Shown here: one piece after another, positions 48,701 to 59,000 of the stretch
Layout of the letters: every line of letters begins with the position of its first letter
Position numbering within the stretch: the stretch's first letter is position 1
Assembly (NCBI GenBank): GCA_028554645.1
Contig: JAQOOI010000076.1
Span: 1,116,001 to 1,180,000 of the forward strand
From: Omphalotus guepiniiformis
Taxonomy: Eukaryota; Basidiomycota; Agaricomycetes; Agaricales; Omphalotaceae
Length of the DNA: 64,000 bases
Direction: 5' to 3'
Translations under genes and position numbers: made by a program
The notes under the pieces: generated by a model
The model's input: the letters and a program-made list of their open reading frames with translations, nothing else
Told to the model about the DNA's origin: nothing
Database searches by the model: none

Positions 48701-51181
48701 AGCGTATTCGATGAAGGTGCGAGCGAGGTGCACCTGGTCTATGATCTGTCTCCCTTTCAGAAATCCGGCCTGATTCTGGTGTATGAGGCATGCGGCACCA
48801 GTGGATAGTCGACTCGATAGGAGTGAAGTGAGGATCTTGTAGTCGGAGTTGAGCACCGTGATTGGACGGTAGTTCGCGATATCGGTTTTCTCTTTCTTCT
48901 TGTAGATTGGGCACATCCAGCCGAGGTTGAAGTCGGTTTCGGGAACCATGCCATGGTTCTCGATGTCGTTATATACTACCATAAGAATCTTGGTGACGTC
49001 CAGGCGTTTTTCAGTTGTTTCGTTTCTGTTTGCCTCTAGAGCTGATCTGTATAATTTCAGGTAGAATTCCGGTGGCAGTCCGTCTACTCCTGTAGACTTA
49101 TTGTGCGGTGCTTCCTTCAGTGAGTTTATTACTTCGTCTTGAGTTATTAGGGTTGAGAGAGCCGTACTCTGTTCAGAAGTGAGCTTCTGTGACACGTTCT
49201 TTAAGACGTCCTCGATGTGGGTCCTTTTCTCTTGGGGATCGTTGAGTGACGGGTCAAACTGAAGGTCCCGATGGTAATTGGCAGCTAGCTCAGCCATTTT
49301 ATCTGAACGTGTCACATATTTAGGAGGGTGGATGTTAGGCACTCGTAGGATGTGTATCGGGTCTCTGGTCCTGATCTCGGTAAGATTTAGGCGTTTAACT
49401 GACTGTTTTGTGATTAAGCCGTCCTCCAGTTCGTTGCTCAGTTGATTGTGTTCGTTAAGCTCCCCTCGTAGCTTCTGGGCGAGCGCCTCAATCGTGTTTT
49501 GTATCTGAATCGCGTTCTGCTCTGTGGTACTGGTGCGTTCCGTTCTTGGTAGGTTAAGGAGCTGATCGCGTTTTTCTTGAGCAGTCTTAATCTTGCTTTT
49601 TAGGTATCCGATATCCTTCTTGGAGAAGTCTCGTTCAAGTGTGATGACTTCTTTTTTCCAGTGGGCCCACATGGTTTGTGGGTTCTTTTCTGCTGATCTG
49701 TCAGATGGGGCCACAAATTGTTCTATGTCGGATAGTAGCTCATTCGTGAGTTGTTCGACTTGGGTCATGAATCTCTTGTTCTCAAGGGATCGTAGGTGCA
49801 GAGCGTACCTTCCACGTCCTCTCCGTGGGGTGTTGGGTGCTTGGATCACCACTGTGATCATTCGGTGGTCTGTCATACCTGCGAAGTCGTCAGTTATTCC
49901 CCAACCATGGCAAAATGGGATTAGATTAGCACGAGCATATATTCGGTCAATACGGGACATTGAATACATGTTGTTGCCTAGTTCGTGACGGTGTGTGAAC
50001 GCTCTAGTGTCAGGATATGTTGCCCGCCATCCGTCTCTTAAATCAAACAAGGCCCTAAACTCTAGGAATGCTTCGACGACACCAGTCGCGTCGGTCCGAT
50101 TTGAGGTTCGGTCCGCCGCTTCCTCGACAAAGTTGGTGTCTCCTAGGACATAGTCAGGGATAGGCAAGTTCAGTTCAAGCCACATCTTCGTTAATTTTTT
50201 CCAGAAGTCCTGGGTGTGTTTGGTGGACTCGTTCGGTGCATATATTGCAAGGATTGTTATGGTTTCTCGGCCTTGCCAGGGAAAGGTTAGGCATATTGCA
50301 TGCCCTGGGATCACCACCGACATTTCAGCAAATTTCGCGTCTATAAGGTCAGTGTTGAGGACAACTGCTACCCCGGCTGCGTTTGGTTTGTCGTGGTCAA
50401 TCGAGGAGAAAATTTTGACTTTATCTCCGTATAAGCTATTCTGAATTTCATCTGTTTGTTCAGCATTAAGGTGTGTTTCCTGTACCGCTAGGATTGCTAT
50501 CCGTTCTTTCCGTACCGTTTGACATAAGTTGGGCCATTTGTGTCCTTGGTCGTAGATATGAGCTGCCCCCCTCCCTTTGATATTGATGGAAGCTAGTCGC
50601 AAGTGAGCTCTGGGATGCTTTTTAACATGTTCCGCTTGCACGTCATTCAAACGTTGTTGTCGACGTAGGGTTCGGAAGCGGGATGGGGCGGCGTCTCGGG
50701 AGATGGGAGATCTGCGAGGTCGGCCGTAAGTCGGTTGCGGTGGCATAGGGGTGTTCCTCGTTGGAGCCTCTTCGTCCTCAACGGTTTCAACCGTCGGGTG
50801 ATATGTTTGGTTTTGAGCCGTTTGGGGTTGGTTGTGTGGATTATTTGAGTGTGGCTGGGTCTGTACTTCGTTTTGTACTCGGAATTGCTCATATCTATGG
50901 AGGAGTTCTGTCAGAGCTTGGACTTGCAGGGTACGCTGGTCCTCGTGTTGACCCCCCGCATCCATCGGATCAGCAGCAACGGTGCGGGAGGAGGGGCCGC
51001 TTGTATGGTAGCCAGGGATAGGCCCCTGGGTCCCCTGGCTCCTGCTGGTTTCACCGTGCTCGTTGGAGCGTCTCGACGCCGGCAGGCACTGTCGAGAGGG
51101 ATGCGCTATTTCCCCTAGTCCCTCCCGTGATCCAGGAGGGCTTGCGCTTGTATCGTATATGTTGTCTGTTGTACTTTCCAT
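45767..51181 (-). CDS. LINE ORF2: endonuclease-reverse transcriptase
   Basis: A single open frame of 1,804 residues that nicks target DNA and copies the element RNA onto it. The apurinic-type endonuclease spans about 190-445: LRLASINIKG, ILAVQETH, TILAIYAPNE, YVLGDTNF, SRIDRIYA and TDHRMI, so all catalytic blocks are present. Reverse transcriptase follows with GVRQGDPLSCLLFNLAIEPL near 895 and TLFADDTTVYL near 943. A Cys cluster lies near 1234-1290 (CKCLRARH, ISCKCGECRADRQQKGCPNP). An RNase H-like region near 1375-1500 keeps PTAEAAALL and YFTSDVCLKQI but lacks clear first and last Asp residues. A terminal Cys/His motif, CTKCQSEDSMTHILTQC, sits near 1621. The upstream ORF1 stop is 149 bases away. 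Confidence 0.95.
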   Translation of the reverse strand: MESTTDNIYDTSASPPGSREGLGEIAHPSRQCLPASRRSNEHGETSRSQGTQGPIPGYHTSGPSSRTVAADPMDAGGQHEDQRTLQVQALTELLHRYEQFRVQNEVQTQPHSNNPHNQPQTAQNQTYHPTVETVEDEEAPTRNTPMPPQPTYGRPRRSPISRDAAPSRFRTLRRQQRLNDVQAEHVKKHPRAHLRLASINIKGRGAAHIYDQGHKWPNLCQTVRKERIAILAVQETHLNAEQTDEIQNSLYGDKVKIFSSIDHDKPNAAGVAVVLNTDLIDAKFAEMSVVIPGHAICLTFPWQGRETITILAIYAPNESTKHTQDFWKKLTKMWLELNLPIPDYVLGDTNFVEEAADRTSNRTDATGVVEAFLEFRALFDLRDGWRATYPDTRAFTHRHELGNNMYSMSRIDRIYARANLIPFCHGWGITDDFAGMTDHRMITVVIQAPNTPRRGRGRYALHLRSLENKRFMTQVEQLTNELLSDIEQFVAPSDRSAEKNPQTMWAHWKKEVITLERDFSKKDIGYLKSKIKTAQEKRDQLLNLPRTERTSTTEQNAIQIQNTIEALAQKLRGELNEHNQLSNELEDGLITKQSVKRLNLTEIRTRDPIHILRVPNIHPPKYVTRSDKMAELAANYHRDLQFDPSLNDPQEKRTHIEDVLKNVSQKLTSEQSTALSTLITQDEVINSLKEAPHNKSTGVDGLPPEFYLKLYRSALEANRNETTEKRLDVTKILMVVYNDIENHGMVPETDFNLGWMCPIYKKKEKTDIANYRPITVLNSDYKILTSLLSSRLSTGAACLIHQNQAGFLKGRQIIDQVHLARTFIEYAEETHQNGAVILLDQEKAYDRISHTYLWSTLETFGIPTHFITLVQQLYTGAKTRVMINGELSTPFPVTRGVRQGDPLSCLLFNLAIEPLANMIRNSPLLEGFALPGTPERLLVTLFADDTTVYLSERDRISDLQSILHKWCEASSAKFNIDKTEIIPVGKENFRRTFTRSRTLNSNDHEIPAEIRLVPEGESARLLGASIGNHTTESIPWLPVVEKIENALNRCAQGHPTIEMKRHAVQLTVAAMTQYYTQANGMPEEILKRLNGIQRAFLDIPISQQQMTLPKTAGGKKILDLSARNEAIDIMKLKSYLETDNSRRKPWTYLADTLLASAAPRSHTIASDAATNPFLQDWNPILQNTTSSLRGMMKTASKYGVAVSALRPSEQIQRMLPVWHHFGHNTRRQTNNTPACKCLRARHRVQTVGEALEIARRIGNSDHLDSISCKCGECRADRQQKGCPNPARCAKAAFQRLNQLDPKWNPLYPQVRRPHFQIDDEDTEKDDVIFDPSFSPISLTASFRIFTLDKQKVELVSGPPHPPRIGQAKETVWCAGACEMPNTTDAKAGMGIWYGAADPRNTSEPLPPNLRQARPTAEAAALLRALQTLPRDSTLTFYFTSDVCLKQIKDRLEKWERIGFSGVKDAALYKAITGELRLRNAPTIFRRGTRSEGCTQYDETNRLAREAACSEGPGQLHLGINPEVSVDGVQLSTITQSEAYRQITQNRTPPPRKSTKHAIAEVQTSLKRQQNLSPTPEGIWKSLMSRNLSRRVRNFLYLALHGAQKVGKYWTHIPGYEHRAQCTKCQSEDSMTHILTQCQRPWTTFLWKMAYNLWPASFPAWPKITLGTILGSGLIHLHTPDGRPCPEADRLFQILTSECAHLIWKIRCEVVIHERTNEPTRREVYNRFRQLIQGRVQRDKKMLFRKHKPGGHMAKSRRKVLRTWLPLLVGNHTEEWIKDPEVLVGFGTEDEIQDIDINSILLTIP

Positions 51182-51330
51182 ATTCTAATCAAAGGTCGTT
51201 GGGGGGTCAAGGCTTATCATGTTTACTTTGTTCTCAAACAAGGTGGGCATCTCAACTTCAAACGTTATGGAAGGGTCTGAATGACACTATATTGGTTTCG
51301 ATTTTACGTAGCAAAGGGATCGTTGTTATA

Positions 51331-53697
51331 TTAGTATGGGTTCTCGCGATGATTCCTTCCGCCTCTGTATCCGCTCCTTCCTCGGGCTCGAGGGCCACCT
51401 CGTCCCCGGCTCGTACGTCCGCCTCGACTGTTACGTACTGCCAAGGATCCAGGAGAGGTGTGGTTGTTAGAGGTTTGATTATTATTGCTCGGGATGGTTG
51501 GTCCATACCATCCTGGTACGATCCATGGGCAAATGTCCTGTATGTGGTCAATTGAACGGCACAGACCACAGGACAGGGATCTGAAGGGTGATCCTACACC
51601 TTCGATCGTCGGAAAGCGAAGGGTGGATAACGCGCTCGTCCACGTGTTGTAGCTGGAAGGGTCAATGGTTGGGGTGGGGAGGTGAACATTCCAGTATACT
51701 CGATGGTTGAAAGAGATAGCTCGCACGTCCAGCTGTTCAATGTAGTCCTTAAAGGTCATATGTGGGTGGATTGCATCGTGTATAGCCGCGATCAAGCCTG
51801 ATGCTCCAACCGAGTTTTGAATGGTGTCGCGGACCAGGGTACGTATTTCTGCTGCGTTCACTGCATCTTCAGTGTAGTTCAGATCCCGGAGTGTGAAGAG
51901 GTAAGGGGATGGGATAGGGTCAAAGGGCATGATCACCATAGAGACGCCACCATACACGCTCCATACTTTGTATGCCAAGACATCGATTGCGCCTTGTAAG
52001 AGTCCTCGAACAAGAAATACATCGCAGACTTTCGCCGGTGAAACATGTTGGGCGCGGGTTGGTGGGCTAACAGCCGGTAAGGTGCCTGTAATGATATTGA
52101 TCGCAGTGGCAATGTTCCTGGCGTTTTCAGAGGGTGAGGTTGATGGCGAATATCCGACGAGGTACGCATGTGCTTTAGGGCCCGGGGCGGCTTCCCACAG
52201 TTCTCGTTGTGCCGGATCTACCTGCGCTCTGATGTTGTCGGCAGTCCAACCCTCGACGCGATGAGGGAAGTCAGCAGGATACTGGGTATATGGAATGGTT
52301 GGGACTGGGAGTGGGTACGCCTGGCTATTGGGTTGTGCTGCTGTTACCACGTTACTGAGGTGTGCTGGAGCCGTTGGGACTGATGCATGCATTGCTTGTA
52401 CCGGGACTGCATCCTCGGGTGTATTAGCTCGTCTGTTCCCCTCGTTTGCATCCAGAGGATGTGTGGTTGGTGTCTTATCCGCAGTTTCACCCCGGGGTTC
52501 GGTTTCTCGGTGCACACTGTTGAGGCTTTGCGTCTCAGTGGGGGTAGGCGTAGGAGGTAGAGAATTGTGGGGGTTAGGATTCGTGTCGCTTGCATGGGTT
52601 TCAGGTCCTGTAGAACTGGTAGAATCCGAGGTGGAAGTATTGTTCTGGGTTTGTTCCCCTTCTGCGTGTTGCCCGGGTGTCAGTGCACAGGTCGTCGCCA
52701 CTGGATCTTCAGCTGCAAGAGAGGCAGGAGAGGGGCTTCTAGTCCCGCCAGGCACATGTATTGGCGGTTGGGCACTGACTGTCACCGTCGACGGCTCATT
52801 CCTCGGCCCGTTCGATATGATGACCTCTTCAAAGAACCTGGGCGATTGTGGTAGCATCGCGGGGACCTCAAGTGGCTCCGTGAAGGGGAGGACATCATAT
52901 GGTACGTATGGGGATGGGGATCGCGGGGTGGCGACAGGGCTGTCTTCCGGCATTTGGGACTGGCGGGGGGTGGGGGTGCCCTGAGGGGTATCCTCTCTCT
53001 GAGGAGAGTCGTCTTGTGCACGGTTGGGTTGATTGAATGCATTGACAACGAGCTGGGAGAATGGAATGTCCGTCATATTCGTCACGGTCGGTGACACAAG
53101 TAGTGAACTATTGAGTGAGTTCACTTCGCCCGGGATTGGGGATAGAGGCGACAAAGGCTGGCCTGTCGGGCCTGCATCGCTAGTGATGACAGGGAGTGTG
53201 ATTGGTGGCACGGGTTCCGGCGTCGGAGTATTGGCAGGTTCAGAAACAGTATCACTGTTACGATACCTAGCTGCGCTCCCTGGATGAGGATTAGGTTGGT
53301 GTTGCTATGAGTTCTGTCTCGGCTACTTACTTGTCTGTCGACCAGCGGTATTGACGGTGATCCCTCCTATGACGGGGACCGAGCGATGAGATGAGAGGTA
53401 GCTTCTAGTGCTATCGCCGTTACGGGTGGTTCGATTGGGTTTAGTTCCTCCAGGAGCCGAGGTGAGATCAGTGGTTTTCTTTGTAACCATGGTGTCAAAG
53501 GTGAGCAAGAGGTGTGCGTTAACAGTGGCTTGGTAGACGAGTGGGATTTTGTGAGGAGCTTCTAGCCGCAGGAGCAGTCTTATGTATGTTTCGAAAACAA
53601 AGGGTGCCATACCAGGCATGATAAAGGAGCGAGGAGGTGGCGTACAGTGTGTTCGGCTAGGACAAAGGGCAAGAATACAAGGGGAACCACGTTGCAT
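51331..53697 (-). CDS. LINE ORF1: gag-like RNA-binding protein, probably spliced
   Basis: Nucleic-acid-binding protein of the element. The main exon (51331-53279) has no in-frame ATG before 53076, although its frame is open farther upstream. Joining it to 53331-53697 across a 51-nt intron gives a 771-residue protein starting at the ATG at 53697; ATGs at MPGMAPFVF and MVTKKTTDL are alternative starts. The first third is Pro/Ser/Thr-rich. A folded middle follows (VCDVFLVRGLLQGAIDVLAY, GGVSMVIMPFDPIPSPYLF). Near residue 691 is a perfect CCHC zinc knuckle, CGLCRSIDHIQDIC. The tail is RG-rich (GGRTSRGRGGPRARGRSGYR). If the intron is not real, translation would start at 53076 (MTDIPFSQL). Confidence 0.78.
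53280..53330 (-). other. candidate spliceosomal intron inside LINE ORF1
   Basis: GTAAGT donor, CTAAT branch point and CAG acceptor, 51 nt long. Splicing joins codons ...RQT-R-SAARYRN in frame. The intron length is a multiple of three and its second codon boundary carries TAG, so unspliced RNA stops after a 124-residue peptide. Confidence 0.7.
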
Positions 53698-54103
53698 CGG
53701 TGTTACTCGGTGTCCCTCGTGCGATTAGCGTCATGGGTGGGTGGCTCATCGTTGTGTTGGGGGCATCGACGTTAGTTATGGGTGAGAGTTATGAGGGATG
53801 AGTTTGACGTCGGGAGGGCTCAGTCCAGTGACTAGGAGACTTGTGTGATGGATGAGTTGGTTGTGTGTAGTCCTACACGAGCCACTGCTCTTCTTTAAAG
53901 GTGTTTTCACCCTGGGGATGCTCCCCAATCTTTCGTTGTGCTTCCGCGCTGGGGGCCATCTGTCGACGTGCGATAGTCTCCTCAGACCTACACAGTACCA
54001 TAGGTACCAGCGTCGGTCTCAAGGATTCCATCGTACCCTTGACGCCTTGCAGGCGTGGGAAAAAAACCAGCTACATGGTGGTAGCGGTTCAAGGGGCCGT
54101 TCC
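53698..54103 (-). other. 5' leader of the LINE
   Basis: About 406 bases between the element's 5' end (GGAACGGCCCC on the minus strand) and the proposed ORF1 start. It should hold the internal promoter. No TATA box was noted, as is usual for LINEs. Confidence 0.6.
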
Positions 54104-54119
54104 GAGCTGCGAATATTGT
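54104..54119. repeat. target-site duplication of the LINE, 5' side
   Basis: GAGCTGCGAATATTGT, identical to 45546-45561. The uninterrupted pre-insertion site would have read through from TGTGT to ATGGCATTTC around one copy. Confidence 0.92.
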
Positions 54120-54591
54120 ATGGCATTTCGGCATCAGACTGTCCACACGCTCATGTGACCTAGAAAGCGCGTCTTCGCTTGTTTGTTGATACTAAGTACT
54201 TGAGCTTGAATCCTTCCACCATTCTTCGCTCTTCGGACAGCACTCAACAGACTTGCAAATGTCTATACTTTTGAACAAATGCACGTGTACCAGATGCTAG
54301 GAATGCTGTACGAAGTTCTATTGCTTCAGGCTTATGATTCTAATGACCTATTGATAGACTTGTCCCTAGGACTGTAGCGAGGAGTCAGAATACGCGTCAA
54401 CGTGACAGATCTATGCCCGCCCACTCATAGTACCCCGCTGCTGAACCTCACGTTTCTGAAAATCACCTTCCACTCTTCCTGTAAACGCCCTTTGTGGGAA
54501 GCACATAACCCACGGTCTACGCAACACATCTGTTCAGACACACCTCCCAGGATTGTGAGCGACTGTTTGGAGGGTATGGAGACTATTTCGA
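54120..54591. other. intergenic between LINE and minisatellite
   Basis: This is old flank of the LINE insertion site. Short ORFs only; no recognisable gene. Confidence 0.45.
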
Positions 54592-55465
54592 CGAACCTGA
54601 CCCCAGGATCGATGAACGGATAGATGGATGGAGTGCGAGTGTGGAGACCGTACTACTGAACCTGACCCCAGGATCGATGAACGGATAGATGGATGGAGTG
54701 CGAGTGCGGAGACCGTACTACTGAACCTGACCCCAGGATCGTGAGCGGTCGCCGGAGTGTGGCAACAACAAACCTGATTCCAGGATAAAAGGACGTTTCA
54801 CACGCGAGTGCAGACACCGTTCTATGAACCTGACCCCAGGATCGTGAGCGGCTGCCGGGCGAGCGCAACTACTCCAATGAACTGGATTTCAGGATCGGTG
54901 GATAGATAGTGAACAAGTGCGAAGACCGTTCTACAGAACCTGACCCCAGGATCGTGAGCGGTTGCCGCATGAATGCTGTAAAACCTGAACCCAGCCGTTC
55001 TACTGAACCTGACCCCAGGATCGTGAACGGTTGTCGGGTGAGCGCCACTACTCCAATGAACTAGATTGCAGGATCGGCGGACAGATAGTGAGCAAGTGCG
55101 AAGGCTGTTCTACAGAACCTGACCCCAGGATCGTGAGCGGTTGCCGCATGAGTGCTATGACTATGTCAGATAGTGAGCAAGTGCGAAGACTGTTCTACAG
55201 AACCTGACCCCAGGATCGTGAACAGTTGCCGCATGAGTGCTGTGACTATGTCAATAAATCTGACGCGCCGTTCTACTGAACCTGACCCCAGGATCGTGAA
55301 CGGTTGCTGTGCCGCATGGGTGCTTTACCCCGGCCATTCTACTGAACCTGACCTCAGGATCGTGAACGGATGCTGGACGAGTGCGGCGACTATCCAATGA
55401 ACCTTACTTCAGGATCATGGACTATTGGAGAGTGCCGGGACTATTTCACTGAACCTAATCCCATG
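54592..55465. repeat. degenerate minisatellite with GAACCTGACCCCAGGATCG core
   Basis: The core GAACCTGACCCCAGGATCG, or a one- to three-base variant, occurs about ten times, usually followed by TGAACGGTTGC or GTGAGCGG. Spacers of variable length carry a second motif (GATAGTGAGCAAGTGCGAAG) and GCATGAGTGCT. At the left end two 65-base units (54601-54665 and 54666-54730) are nearly identical tandem copies. No long reading frame is preserved over the array, so it is unlikely to be coding. Confidence 0.85.
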
Positions 55466-56043
55466 GAGAGCAAATGCGGTGGTTCTCCAGGCAAACTAAT
55501 AAGCGCGGCTCTAGGATTATAAGTGGTTAGTGGTTAGTGCGAGAGTTTTCAATGAAGCAAGTGCTACAGTTCTGTGTGGTGCATGAAGGGATGGCGGATA
55601 CTGTTCTCAAATGTTGATCGTGATCGGTTCAGCCACACGAGCTGTCCTAGATCCAACTTGACCATATACTTTTTGACATATCAAAAACCTTCATTCTACG
55701 TTTACATTCAAGTCGCTGAGCAATCAGAATTACACTTGGAGATCATTTCTGCTAGAGATGTTTCACTTTCGAGAGGCATTGGTACGCCCGTAAATTTTTT
55801 TGGCGGAGCTTCAGTAAAACACTAACTCATTCTTGTGCTCGTATTCTGTATTCAAGGATAATCTCCGAAGGCGTATTGCTATCGCAGTCAATCCTGATTC
55901 TGCAGTATGTTCAAAGCCTTCTGAAATGACTTAGCTTTGCACCCATACAACCTGTTATATAGCGTTCTGATCTATTAGACCTCGACAATCATAAAAATGT
56001 CACTACACAAAATACGTTTGACAAGGCACCCTCTTCTATTGCT
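55466..56043. other. region upstream of the transposase-protease gene
   Basis: AT-rich, 0.58 kb, between the minisatellite and the ATG at 56044. I could not find a terminal inverted repeat matching the region downstream of the gene. No convincing extra exon was seen. Confidence 0.4.
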
Positions 56044-59000
56044 ATGTTCCGTCCTAATGTTAGTGGGATGGGACAGAGTACAAACACCATTGTTTCCAAC
56101 TACCCCTATACTCATCCCAATGCGTTGCTACCTGTATATCCACTTCCTGCACCTCTTCCACCTCCAGAGATGCTATCTCAACTGTCAGGTTCTTCCCAAT
56201 ATACTTCGTTCCCATACATCCCATTTGCTGCATATCCGCAACCCGCATCAAACGCTAATGCTCAGTTGCATTCTGAAACATTGCCGCCACAGACTCTGGT
56301 CGTTGAAGCTCCTTCCTCTCAAGGTCAATCATACATTCAACATGGCCAGAATGCTGCTACATCTGCTCATACTAAGGATGAGATAAGACAGTCCCAGTCA
56401 TATGTCCCTGAACGCACACTTCTGGGCTCGCGGAACCCAACATATCCGCTCACTGGTCCTTACATCGACGGAAACACTCAATACATTCAGTTTGAGGATC
56501 TTGAAGGTGGTGGATGGAATGGCTGGCCTCAGGGAAACTTTGCGATGGACATCACACACGAACAGTTTCGGATGACCAACGGACTTCAGGTACACTGGGC
56601 TACCAGGACTACAACTGGGAAACAGAATCGTGATGCTTCCCGCGACTCTGATGATATCCGGTTTGGTGTTCGCAGTTCTCGATCATGCCTTGGAATAATT
56701 CAGTGCGAAAATTCTGAGTGTGCCATCATGGTTCGTCCGCATACTCAGAGTCAAAGGCACATTCAACAACAGCTCCAGATATTGTGCAACTGTGGTGCAA
56801 AGAGAATCCATTTACCTTGTTTGAATCGAGCTGGAATGATCCGTTGGGCTAGGGGAGTCCGCTACATGAACGGAATAGCAGATCACAACCATCCTATCCA
56901 CCCCAAACTTCACCTAGCCCCTAACGAGACCAAGGAATTCCGTAAATTGGTGACTGCCAATCCCAAAGCAACTCCTGCAGCTCTCATCTCTGGTAATACA
57001 GTTGATGGCACATCATCTGCAGAGATTTCAGATGTCTTACTACACTCTGGGCGTGTGGGTCGCTATCGAGCTGAAATTCTGGGCACTGATCATTCAAGAG
57101 ATGGTGACGAATTCATCGAGAGCTTTATGGACTTTCAAGAGAAGAATCCTGGCTTCATTGTGGCATCTGTTATGCTTGGAGGAGTGGCTGTTGTCTCAGC
57201 ACAGACTCCGTTCATGGCATCACAGCTTCATGATCAAATTTTGCAGGAGGAGGGTCCATTTAATGGTGTAGTATCTGATGCTGCCCATGGATGGTGGAAA
57301 ACCCGTACCTCCTTGCTCATTGTCAGTTCAGTGTTCTGTGGAGTCCTACAGGTGTGGGTTCCGGGCCTTATCAGCTACTCTAACGGAGCATCCTCTGCCC
57401 ATTATGAATATCACTTTCTGGCTTTGATGGAGTCTATATCCCGTGTAACTCAAGAACGAGGAAAGGAGTTGACAGACGAGCTATTTGCAGGGGTGAGTTT
57501 TCACAGTTTTGTGTGAAATGTCAAAATAACAATAATCTGTATATAGGTTGTTGACTTCAGTGAAGCAGAACGTCTAGGATTTACTCAGGCCTTTATTCGT
57601 TTCTGGCAAAAGCGGGACAATAAACGTGATGAACAAGAACTTCGACAAAAGGCGGAATCACTTCTCCGAGGCTGCAAACAGCACTTCCGCAGCAGCATTA
57701 CTCGTGTCAAGCGGATAACAGCCATTGTCCCTGTTGCAAAAAGAGAGGACTTTCATAGACTTGCAGTCAGTCTGCTCAATGCTGAGGATCAACCTTCCTT
57801 TCAAAGAATTGCAGGCCAAATTCAACATGAATATCCCAAGTTAGGACCATGGCTTGACTGGTGGCTTCGCAAAGAACATGCAGCCATGCTTTTTCAATCT
57901 CAGCGTCTTATGGATGCAATTATTTGGGACTCCTTACCTGACAGTACCAATGCAGAGGAGGCGATGCACTTTAGCCTTTACAGTCAGCAAGGCAGACATC
58001 ACCATTTTCTATTAGGCTTTGCAGCCTTAAAGAAAGTCGCAACCACATTTGAGCTCAAATACAATGCTGAACGAAGTAAGTATAATTTTGTATCTTATAA
58101 CTCAATCTGACGTTCTAGTATAGTTGGGCAGTCTACTCACTGGGGAAAAGCTCCACTTGAGATACGCAATAATCTCAAAGCTCAAATTGGACGTACCAAA
58201 CGTTCTCGAACTACAGTGAAGATTAAAGCAAAACATCGGGAATATTTCAATGATGGCCGGCCAAAGGATGATCACCGCCTACTACAATCTGTACGCAAGA
58301 GATTCAGAATTCGATCTTCACTTGGAACGGAACAGGACATACATGGTCCAGTTCGACGCAGTCTTAGACAGAAGCAGAAGTTAGAGGATTATGAAAATCT
58401 CGAGGTGTCATTTGATGAGTGGAATGGCATATCACCTTCCGATAGTCCCTCAAATGAAGTGTTAGATTCAAACCGTGAGTTGTGAAGTTTTTTGCATCCG
58501 AAATCCTTCTATAATTTCAATAAATTTCAATATTCAGGAAATATTGTATCAAAATCATCTGAGGTTCTCAAGTTACATCACTCCGCAGTGTCTAGTGTTG
58601 GAAAACCCTCTTCATTGAATGTACTGCCAGAAGGTCAATTGCCTCCACCACCTCCACCTACACCACAGGATCCACTTGCGCTCTACTCTATGCAGAAACT
58701 GGTAGATGATATTCCCCGGAACTTCAGTCTAACGAGCATCAATGGACATGCCATACTTGTTATTTCAAGTAAACTAAACTCTTTGCTGGGCTATCAGTGG
58801 CATGGTAATTCCTGTTGGATTGATACATCATTGGAGGTGCTATTTTGGACTCTCAACTATGACTGGTCCAATGTGGTCAAGCTCTTTCAAGATTCACCAA
58901 GCCACCTCTTTTATCCAATTTATCTTGTTCTTGAGCAGCGCCGTCAACTCCTTCTTGGAAATACACTGGATTCTTCTATGCTTTCAACACTTTTCACGGA

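Larger units (their letters stand above)
45561..54103 (-). mobile_element. full-length non-LTR retrotransposon (LINE, Tad1-like clade)
   Basis: An 8.5-kb element on the minus strand. It ends in 14 A residues (45561-45574 as T on the plus strand) and is bounded by a perfect 15-16 bp target-site duplication. It has a 5' leader of about 400 bases, an ORF1 with a CCHC knuckle and RG-rich tail, a 149-base spacer, a 1,804-codon ORF2 and a 3' UTR of about 190 bases. Neither ORF has a frameshift or internal stop apart from the proposed ORF1 intron. Clade assignment rests on layout (two ORFs, EEP endonuclease, RT, RNase H-like region, terminal Cys/His motif) and fungal host, not on a tree. The perfect duplication and open frames point to a recent insertion. 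Confidence 0.93.

Noticed and set aside
51817..52984. Long plus-strand ORFs (up to 229 codons) inside the LINE
   Set aside because: They are antisense to ORF1 of the element, with Cys/Gly/Val-rich composition expected from reversed Pro/Ser/Thr-rich coding sequence.
53211..53211. ORF1 start at the GTG codon of 53211
   Set aside because: A GTG start is unlikely in a fungus; the frame continues upstream to a good intron acceptor, and the nearest downstream ATG is at 53076.
55173..55400. ORF with repeated TEPDPRIVNG peptide
   Set aside because: It is a translation of the minisatellite core; the frame is not kept across the array.
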